A program made the translations under genes and the position numbers. Below, piece by piece: positions 1 through 5,579 of a stretch of 21,553 nucleotides of DNA; the first letter of the stretch is position 1, and each line of letters begins with the position of its first letter. Origin of the DNA: UBA7672 sp964529555. GTDB taxonomy: Bacteria > Pseudomonadota > Alphaproteobacteria > Caulobacterales > Hyphomonadaceae. A model generated the notes under the pieces. It made no database searches, had not been told where the DNA came from, and worked only from the letters and a program-made list of their open reading frames with translations. The DNA lies in the NCBI GenBank assembly GCA_964529555.1, contig CAZGWV010000059.1, positions 1 to 21,553 of the forward strand. The letters are read 5' to 3'.

Positions 1-39
1 TTTTAAGTCTGGTGCGTCTACCAGTTCCGCCACGCCCGC
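1..39 (-). tRNA. tRNA-Leu (anticodon UAA), 5' part, cut by window edge
   Basis: Read on the minus strand from 39 to 1, the sequence starts GCGGGCGTGGCGGAACTGG and continues through a leucine-type D-arm (GGTAGACGC) into an anticodon stem CCAGA and loop CTTAAAA, giving anticodon TAA. The gene leaves the window inside the anticodon loop, so the long variable arm and the 3' half are not seen. The D-loop pattern and the 5' sequence are typical of a class II tRNA-Leu. It is transcribed divergently from the small secreted-protein gene that begins at 128. Confidence 0.93.
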
Positions 40-127
40 GTGGCGTCTGTTCAGGCCTATCGGGCGTGAAAAGGCAAGCCTGCGGGAGGGTTTTGCCAGA
101 GGGTCGGCGGCGCGGTAGGATAGCGGC

Positions 128-517
128 ATGACTCGCTTTGCCCTCGCCTGTGCTTGCGCGCTCCTGTTCGCCGCTCCCGCGTTTGCGCAGGAGCCGGAGG
201 AGCCAAAGACGCCGCGCGCGGCGCCGCTGCACATGATCAGCGAATTGGCGGAGACCTTGGGCCGGGCTCATTCGGTGCGCACGGCGTGCAATGGCGACCA
301 GGACGGATACTGGCGGAACTACATGCTCACCATGATGTCCTACGAAGCGCCAAGCGGTCCGCGCAGGGCGGCCCTCACGGAAGCCTTCAATCGCGGTTAC
401 CGGTCCCAGAGCCGGGATACGCCGAGCTGCAGTGATTCGTCCTCCGCGGCGGAAGCCCGGATTGCAACACGCGGCAAGGAATTGGCCGACGCGATCGCGC
501 GGAGCTACATGGACTGA
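128..517 (+). CDS. TIGR02301-family small secreted protein, function unknown
   Basis: A 129-residue protein with a clear Sec signal peptide (hydrophobic residues about 5-16, likely cleavage after AFA at residue 20), so probably periplasmic. The mature part has the pattern I associate with alphaproteobacterial family TIGR02301: an LAETLGRAH stretch, a Cys after it (residue 54), a W-R-N-Y-M segment, then LTEAFNRGYRS near residues 83-93, a second Cys (about 101) and a C-terminal helix ending near RSYMD. Two conserved cysteines suggest a disulfide (inference). The start ATG follows a GGTAGGA-like ribosome site. No function is established for the family. It stands alone between tRNA-Leu and the kinase, and a hairpin lies just downstream. 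Confidence 0.85.
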   Translation: MTRFALACACALLFAAPAFAQEPEEPKTPRAAPLHMISELAETLGRAHSVRTACNGDQDGYWRNYMLTMMSYEAPSGPRRAALTEAFNRGYRSQSRDTPSCSDSSSAAEARIATRGKELADAIARSYMD

Positions 518-552
518 GCCAGCAGCCTGCTGCCCGGAGCGGCCAAGGGAAA

Positions 553-579
553 GTTAAGGCTTGAATGGCAAGCCCTAAC
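553..579. promoter_or_regulatory. Inverted repeat just upstream of the hybrid kinase
   Basis: Left arm GTTAAGGCTTG (553-563) and right arm CAAGCCCTAAC (569-579) pair at 10 of 11 positions around a 5-nt loop; the odd position is A557 against C575. The repeat ends 13 nt before the kinase ATG at 593. No T-run follows, so it is not a standard intrinsic terminator. It could attenuate the upstream transcript, mask the weak ribosome site of the kinase or be a protein-binding dyad. The structure is directly visible; its role is inference. Confidence 0.4.
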
Positions 580-592
580 CTTTGGTCCGGGG

Positions 593-2830
593 ATGACGGC
601 CATCGATCAGCCAGCCACCAGTGTGAAGCCCGAACCGGCCGCGAGCGGCGCGCCGCTCGGCAGCGCGTGGCAGGTGATCTCGGCATTCCTGACCGGCCGC
701 CTGAGAAGCAGGTTCTACGCCGACGCCGGAATGCTGGGCGGACAGGTCGATGCGACCTGGCAGGTTGCATGCGGATATCTCTGCCTCGCGGCATTTGTCG
801 GCTGGCTTCTCAGTTCGGTCATGGTGCTGGTTGCGAACCCGGCGCACATGCCCTCGCATGTCATCGCGATCCTGATTGCCGGCGCGTGCTATTTCGGCTT
901 TGCGCAGATGAGAGTCAGACGGAACGTCCAGGGCGTTGTGGACGGGCTTCTGCTCGCTCATCTGCTTGTGGTCGCGGTGCTGGCGTACCGTCATGCCGGA
1001 ATTATCGCGCCGGTCGCGGCCATCCTGCCGATCATCGCTGGCGTATCCATGATGTTCCAGCGCGGCCGGATGCGTCTGGCCACGCTCGTCCTCGTGGTTG
1101 CGGTCACGGTCTTCAGTCTGGTCTGCGCCGTCGGTTCGATCGGAATTCCAACCACCTACTCGTTCGCGGCGAGCACAATCGTAACTTTTGTTATCCTGCT
1201 GCTGTCTGCCGTAGCGCTGGGAGGGATGGCGTGGATCGCGAATATGTCGCGCGATTATGCGATCGTGCAGCTTCAGACGGCGAGCGATGTGATTCTCGAA
1301 AATGCGGCTCGCAGCAGGGTCGCGCTCGAGGCCGCCCGCGTCGGACTATGGGACGTGTCCAATCTTGCCGCACAGCGCTTCCACGCATCGGAGAGTTTCC
1401 AGGCGGTTACAGGCTATACGGGCGAGGAGTTCGACGCGATCTGGCGCGACCTCGGGAGCTTCGTGCATCCCGACGATATCGCGACACTGCGGGATGCCTT
1501 CGCCGTGGCGCGCGCACGCATGTCGCGCCTGCGGGTGGATTTCCGGCTCAATACGCGCACGCGCGGCTATCGCTGGTTCTCGGCGCGAGCGCGCTACATA
1601 ACAAATTCGGACGGTTCGATCCGCATCTCGGGATCGCTGCAGGACATCAATTTCCTCAAAGTGGCCGAGGACGCGCTGCGCCAGGGCCGAGATCAGGCGC
1701 GGGCGGCGGACAAGGCGAAATCAGATTTCATCGCGATGATGAGCCACGAGGTTCGCACGCCCCTCAACGCCATCATGGGCGCGGTTGAAGTCCTGAAGCG
1801 CGGCGCGCCGGAGCAGGAAGCGACGGAACTGGTCAGTCTGATCGATGACGCCGGGCGCGGCCTGCTCGCCATTGTGAGCGACCTGCTGGACGTGTCGAAG
1901 ATCGATGCCGGAAAGCTGGAGATTCTGACCGGCCCGACTGACATACAGGCGCTGGTGAACCGCACGGTCGATGTGTGGAGGCCTCAGGCGGTGGACAAGG
2001 GTTTGACGCTCGACGTCAACACCAGCGGCACGGACGTGGGCATGCTGATGGTGGATGGCGGCCGCATCCGGCAGATCCTCGGCAATCTTCTTTCCAACGC
2101 CATCAAGTTTACGGACGCCGGCGTCATCAGGGTTGTCCTGTCGACGCACGAGCAGGCAGACGGGCGGATCGAGATTGCGCTCAGTGTAATCGATAGCGGA
2201 TCGGGCGTGCCTGACGCCGTGGCCGAGACCATCTTCGCGCCGTTCGAACAATCTCCGGGCAATGCGAGCAGGGGCGGCACGGGGCTTGGCCTTTTCATCT
2301 CGCGCAGGCTGGCGCGCCTGATGGGCGGCGACCTCACGCTGGAACCCGCACGGCGCGATGGAGCCCATTTCCGCATCTCGCTCGCAGCGGACCGCACCGC
2401 CGAGAGAGAGCAGATCCACGACCCGGACGCCGACCCGGTCTGGTCGGGACGCCAGGTATTGTGCGTCGACGACAACGAGCAAAATCGGCGGATTGTAGAA
2501 CTGCTGCTGAGCAAGTTCGGCATGGAGATCACGCTCTGCGCATCCGGCGCCGAAGCGATCGATGTATGTGGCCTGCACGCTTTCGACGTGATCCTGATGG
2601 ACATCGTGATGCCCGGCATGGATGGGATGGAAACGCTGCGAGGCCTGCGCGCCGACGTCGATGGCCTCAACCGCCAGACGCCGGCGATCGCGCTGACGGC
2701 GAAGCTCTCCAACGAGAACGTTGCAAGCTACATCGCGGCAGGCTTTGCGGGCGTAGCCGGCAAGCCGATCAATGTGCGCGAGTTGGTCGAGGCGATTGCG
2801 CCCGCTCTCGCGCCGCCAGCGGCACACTAG
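593..2830 (+). CDS. Membrane-bound PAS hybrid histidine kinase / response regulator
   Basis: A 745-residue sensor kinase. Residues about 58-220 contain roughly six hydrophobic segments, a membrane sensor region without a large periplasmic loop. A PAS domain of the PAS_3 type follows at about 238-360 (LWDV near 252, FVHPDD, final SGSLQDI). HisKA carries the H-box SHEVRTPLNA with phospho-acceptor His385. The ATPase domain shows N-box NLLSNAIKFTD, G1 DSGSG starting at Asp534, FAPFEQ and GGTGLGLFIS. A C-terminal receiver has acidic pair Asp626/Asp627, phospho-acceptor Asp670 in LMDIVMPGMDG, Thr in ALTAK and Lys724. All catalytic residues are present. The ATG lacks a strong Shine-Dalgarno sequence. 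There is no output domain, so signal must pass to an Hpt protein; the ChpT-like protein encoded at 8295-8945 is one candidate in the window (inference). Confidence 0.93.
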   Translation: MTAIDQPATSVKPEPAASGAPLGSAWQVISAFLTGRLRSRFYADAGMLGGQVDATWQVACGYLCLAAFVGWLLSSVMVLVANPAHMPSHVIAILIAGACYFGFAQMRVRRNVQGVVDGLLLAHLLVVAVLAYRHAGIIAPVAAILPIIAGVSMMFQRGRMRLATLVLVVAVTVFSLVCAVGSIGIPTTYSFAASTIVTFVILLLSAVALGGMAWIANMSRDYAIVQLQTASDVILENAARSRVALEAARVGLWDVSNLAAQRFHASESFQAVTGYTGEEFDAIWRDLGSFVHPDDIATLRDAFAVARARMSRLRVDFRLNTRTRGYRWFSARARYITNSDGSIRISGSLQDINFLKVAEDALRQGRDQARAADKAKSDFIAMMSHEVRTPLNAIMGAVEVLKRGAPEQEATELVSLIDDAGRGLLAIVSDLLDVSKIDAGKLEILTGPTDIQALVNRTVDVWRPQAVDKGLTLDVNTSGTDVGMLMVDGGRIRQILGNLLSNAIKFTDAGVIRVVLSTHEQADGRIEIALSVIDSGSGVPDAVAETIFAPFEQSPGNASRGGTGLGLFISRRLARLMGGDLTLEPARRDGAHFRISLAADRTAEREQIHDPDADPVWSGRQVLCVDDNEQNRRIVELLLSKFGMEITLCASGAEAIDVCGLHAFDVILMDIVMPGMDGMETLRGLRADVDGLNRQTPAIALTAKLSNENVASYIAAGFAGVAGKPINVRELVEAIAPALAPPAAH

Positions 2831-2834
2831 CCGA

Positions 2835-3662
2835 TCAGGCCACCTTGGAGGCGCGCGAGGCGAGCTTGTAGAGGCCGCGCCGGTCCTGTGTCGCATCGAA
2901 CGCCTGCGAGATGCCGACGACGGATTCGGCGGCGCCAAGAAGCAGGAACGCGCCGGGGTTCATCGTGCCGGCGATGCGTTCCATCACCTCGGTCTTGGTG
3001 GGGCCGTCGAAATAGATCAGCACGTTGCGGCAGAATACGACATCGAAGCGGCCGAGATTGTAGTTCGACTCCATCAGGTTGAGCTTGCGGAAGCTCACCA
3101 TCTGGCGCAGGCGTTCGGAGATACGCCAGTGATCGTCCTGCTGTGTGAAGTAGTGCATCAGCATTTGCACCGGCAGACCACGTTGCACCTCAAACTGCGT
3201 GAACAGGCCCTGACGTGCGCGGTCGAGGCATCGGTCTGAAATATCAGTGGCGACGATCTCCACCGGAACGCCGCCCGTCAGCGCAGGGTTCTGGTCGAGC
3301 ATCATCGCGATCGAATAGGGCTCCTGCCCTGTCGCGCAGGCAGCGCACCAGATGCGGATGCGGCTACCGCGCCTCGCCTGCGACAGGACCGGAAGGATCG
3401 CATCCTTCAGGTGATCGAACGGCGTCTTGTCGCGGAAGAAGAAAGTCTCGTTCGTGGTCATCACATCCACGACCTGCGTAATCAGGCGCTCTTCCCGACG
3501 CGAGCGCACGACGTGGATCAGATCGTCGATGGACGGCAGACCTTCCTTGCGGGCAAGCGGCGCCAGCCGGCTTTCCAGCAGGTACATCTTGTCGCCCGTG
3601 AGCACGATGCCGGCGCGCTTGCGCAGCAGTTGGGCGACGAAATCGAAATCCTGGCTGTTCAA
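2835..3662 (-). CDS. cheR: CheR, chemoreceptor protein-glutamate methyltransferase
   Basis: A 275-residue S-adenosylmethionine-dependent methyltransferase that methylates receptor glutamates in the cytoplasm. The N-terminal helical domain ends in TTNETFFFRD (69-78). The SAM site is WCAACATGQEPYS (105-117), followed by ATDIS (138-142) and FCRNVLIYFD (210-219), all family hallmarks at normal length. The start is TTG: it overlaps the cheB stop as TTGA, and a GGAG lies 7 nt upstream inside cheB, so translation is probably coupled to cheB. The next in-frame Met (residue 26) would remove part of the N-terminal domain. This is the last gene of the che cluster. Its stop lies only 4 nt from the stop of the oppositely oriented hybrid kinase, and no terminator separates them. 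Confidence 0.95.
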   Translation of the reverse strand: MNSQDFDFVAQLLRKRAGIVLTGDKMYLLESRLAPLARKEGLPSIDDLIHVVRSRREERLITQVVDVMTTNETFFFRDKTPFDHLKDAILPVLSQARRGSRIRIWCAACATGQEPYSIAMMLDQNPALTGGVPVEIVATDISDRCLDRARQGLFTQFEVQRGLPVQMLMHYFTQQDDHWRISERLRQMVSFRKLNLMESNYNLGRFDVVFCRNVLIYFDGPTKTEVMERIAGTMNPGAFLLLGAAESVVGISQAFDATQDRRGLYKLASRASKVA

Positions 3663-4735
3663 GCAGCTTCTCCATTCATCAGGCGCACCGCCATCTGACC
3701 CAGATCGCGAAGCGGGAGCACGGCCTCCGCATGACCTGCCTGCGCCACGGCGCCCGGCATGCCCCAGACAACGCTGGACGCTTCATCCTGCACGATCACG
3801 CGGCCGCCGCCGGCGACGACCTGCCCCGCCCCGGCGCGACCATCATGGCCCATCCCCGTGAGCACGACGCCGAGCACGCGGCCGCCGAATGCGCTCGCGG
3901 CGGTCTCAAACAGCGGGTCCGCAGCAGGACGGCATGAATTCACGGGGGCATCGCGGTCGAGGCGGATGACCGGGCCTGCGGCGCCGCTGGCGATGCGCAT
4001 ATGCTGGTCGCCCGGCGCGACGAGAACTGCGCCAGCGGCGATGGTTTCGCCGTCGATGGCTTCGCGGCAGGGTTTGCCGATGGCCTGTTCGAGTTTTTCA
4101 GCCAGCAGCGGCGTGAACGCCGCCGGCATGTGCTGCACGATCAGGACAGGCTGCGAGATGCGGCGCGCGATGGGCGCCAGCAGAACCGGAAGCGCGGCAG
4201 GCCCGCCGGTGGAGGACGCAACCACAAGCGCGGCAGGACGTTTGGCGATGATCGGCGGCGGGCGCAGGCGATAGTCCGTGCGCGCGCGACCGGCGCCCGA
4301 CGCGCGGTCGCCAAGGGCGACGATCTTGTTGAGCAGTTCGGCGCGGTAGGAATCGACGCCGCCGATCTGGCTGGTCTGAGGCTTGGCGATGTAGTCGGCG
4401 GCGCCCAGCGCCAGTGCCTTCACCGTCTGCACTGCGCCCGCCGACGTCAAGGTCGAGGCCATCACGATGCGGGCTTCGGGAGCCAGCTTGCGAAGCTGCG
4501 GCAGGGCGGTGAGCCCGTCCATGTTCGGCATCTCGATGTCGAGGATGATCACATCGGGCTTGCTGTTGGCGGCCTCGGCGACAGCCTGAACGCCGTCAGC
4601 GCAGACCTTCACCAGCTCGATGCGGCCGTCTTCCTCGATCCAGCGCCGCATAAACCCGCGTATGATTGCGCTGTCATCGACGAGCATGGCCCGGACGCGG
4701 CGGCTGGATGCGGGTTGGCGGGCGGCGGCGGTCAC
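3659..4735 (-). CDS. cheB: CheB, chemoreceptor glutamate methylesterase
   Basis: A 358-residue response regulator-methylesterase that removes receptor methyl groups after phosphorylation by CheA. The receiver has LVDDS (Asp20/Asp21) and phospho-acceptor Asp66 in ILDIEMPNMDG, with Lys118 in IAKP. A linker at about 145-165 leads to the esterase domain with ASSTGGP (nucleophile Ser175), QHMP (His202) and TGMGHDG (Asp298), so the catalytic triad is complete. The start is GTG at 4735; the next Met (residue 17) would cut away the first receiver strand. No good Shine-Dalgarno sequence precedes the GTG, and cheY stops 10 nt upstream, so coupling is likely. A two-codon frame ATG-CTG-TGA at 4733-4740 overlaps the start. 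The 3' end overlaps cheR. Confidence 0.95.
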   Translation of the reverse strand: MTAAARQPASSRRVRAMLVDDSAIIRGFMRRWIEEDGRIELVKVCADGVQAVAEAANSKPDVIILDIEMPNMDGLTALPQLRKLAPEARIVMASTLTSAGAVQTVKALALGAADYIAKPQTSQIGGVDSYRAELLNKIVALGDRASGAGRARTDYRLRPPPIIAKRPAALVVASSTGGPAALPVLLAPIARRISQPVLIVQHMPAAFTPLLAEKLEQAIGKPCREAIDGETIAAGAVLVAPGDQHMRIASGAAGPVIRLDRDAPVNSCRPAADPLFETAASAFGGRVLGVVLTGMGHDGRAGAGQVVAGGGRVIVQDEASSVVWGMPGAVAQAGHAEAVLPLRDLGQMAVRLMNGEAA

Positions 4736-4745
4736 AGCATGCTTT

Positions 4746-5111
4746 TCAGACGAGGCCGACTTCCGAGAACTTGGATTCGATGATCTCGGAGTCGAACGGC
4801 TTCATAATGTATTCATTGGCGCCAGAGCGCATCGCCTCGGCGATGTGGCTCATGTCGTTCTCGGTGGTGCAGAACACGACGACAGGACGATCCCCGCCCG
4901 GCTCACGGCGCAGGGCGCGCAGAAAGTCGATGCCGTTCATCACGGGCATGTTCCAGTCGAGCAGGACCGCATCGGGCATCGCCTTGCGGCAGGTGTCCAG
5001 CGCCTGCTGACCGTCAGCGGCCTCGTCGGCCTCGAAGCGCAGGTCCTCGACGATGCGGCGCGCAACTTTGCGGACTACGCGGCTATCGTCCACGATCAGG
5101 CAGCGTTTCAT
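4746..5111 (-). CDS. cheY: CheY-type single-domain response regulator
   Basis: A stand-alone receiver domain of 121 residues beginning MKRCLIVDDS. Counting from this Met, the acidic pair is Asp8/Asp9, the phospho-acceptor Asp52 (LLDWNMPVMNG), the switch Thr82 in FCTTEND and the Lys104 in IMKPF, all intact. It should accept phosphate from CheA and carry the output of the cluster. I chose the ATG at 5111 because GGTGGAG lies 6 nt upstream. An in-frame GTG at 5123 would add four residues (GTG-GAG-ACG-AGC) but would start inside that ribosome site. The gene lies 12 nt after the cheW stop and 10 nt before cheB. The target, a flagellar motor or another protein, cannot be read from the window. Confidence 0.92.
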   Translation of the reverse strand: MKRCLIVDDSRVVRKVARRIVEDLRFEADEAADGQQALDTCRKAMPDAVLLDWNMPVMNGIDFLRALRREPGGDRPVVVFCTTENDMSHIAEAMRSGANEYIMKPFDSEIIESKFSEVGLV

Positions 5112-5117
5112 GCTCGT

Positions 5118-5124
5118 CTCCACC
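5118..5124 (-). promoter_or_regulatory. Shine-Dalgarno site of cheY, overlapping the cheW stop codon
   Basis: GGTGGAG on the minus strand, 6 nt before the ATG at 5111. Its first G is the last base of the cheW TAG stop. It decides the cheY start in favour of 5111 over the GTG at 5123, and it ties cheY initiation to termination of cheW. Confidence 0.7.
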
Positions 5125-5579
5125 TAGGCCGCAGCAGATTCTTCAGCGCCCGCGCCCGCCAGCATCCGGTCAATATCCATTATGACCAGAAGCCGGTCCT
5201 CGAGGCGGCAGACTCCCCGCGATACCCAGGACCATGTCGCGTCAAGGTTAACGGGGTTTTGCTCCAGGGCGTTTTCGTCGATCCGAACGACCTCCCCGAT
5301 CTCATCGATTATGAGCCCGAAACTCTCTCCGCCGCGCTCTACGCCAATGGCCAGCTTCTGCTTTACGGTTGTTTTTTCTTCGGTTTTCAGCCCAAGGCGG
5401 GACCGGGCGTCAATGGCGGTTACGATGCGTCCACGAAGGTTAAGGACGCCGGCGATTTCGGCCCCGGAAAGGGGCACGGGCGTCATGCCGGTGGGACGGA
5501 AGACATCGTGAATTTCCGAAACGCTGACCCCGAAGGTCTGCTCACCGATTCGGAAGGTGACGAACTCTGCGGTGCTCAT
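5124..5579 (-). CDS. cheW: CheW coupling protein
   Basis: A 151-residue CheW-domain protein that links CheA to chemoreceptor signalling domains. It shows the family pattern: FRIGEQTFGVSVSEIHDVF near the N-terminus, then GVLNLRGRIVTAIDARSRLG (about 45-64), ERGGESFGLIIDEIGEVV (about 81-98) and a C-terminal LLVIMDIDRML. Length is normal for CheW. The same reading frame stays open far upstream inside cheA, but homology begins only at MSTAEFVTF, whose ATG overlaps the cheA stop as ATGA (5576-5579). That overlap suggests translational coupling and matched stoichiometry with CheA. The stop TAG overlaps the cheY ribosome site. Confidence 0.95.
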   Translation of the reverse strand: MSTAEFVTFRIGEQTFGVSVSEIHDVFRPTGMTPVPLSGAEIAGVLNLRGRIVTAIDARSRLGLKTEEKTTVKQKLAIGVERGGESFGLIIDEIGEVVRIDENALEQNPVNLDATWSWVSRGVCRLEDRLLVIMDIDRMLAGAGAEESAAA

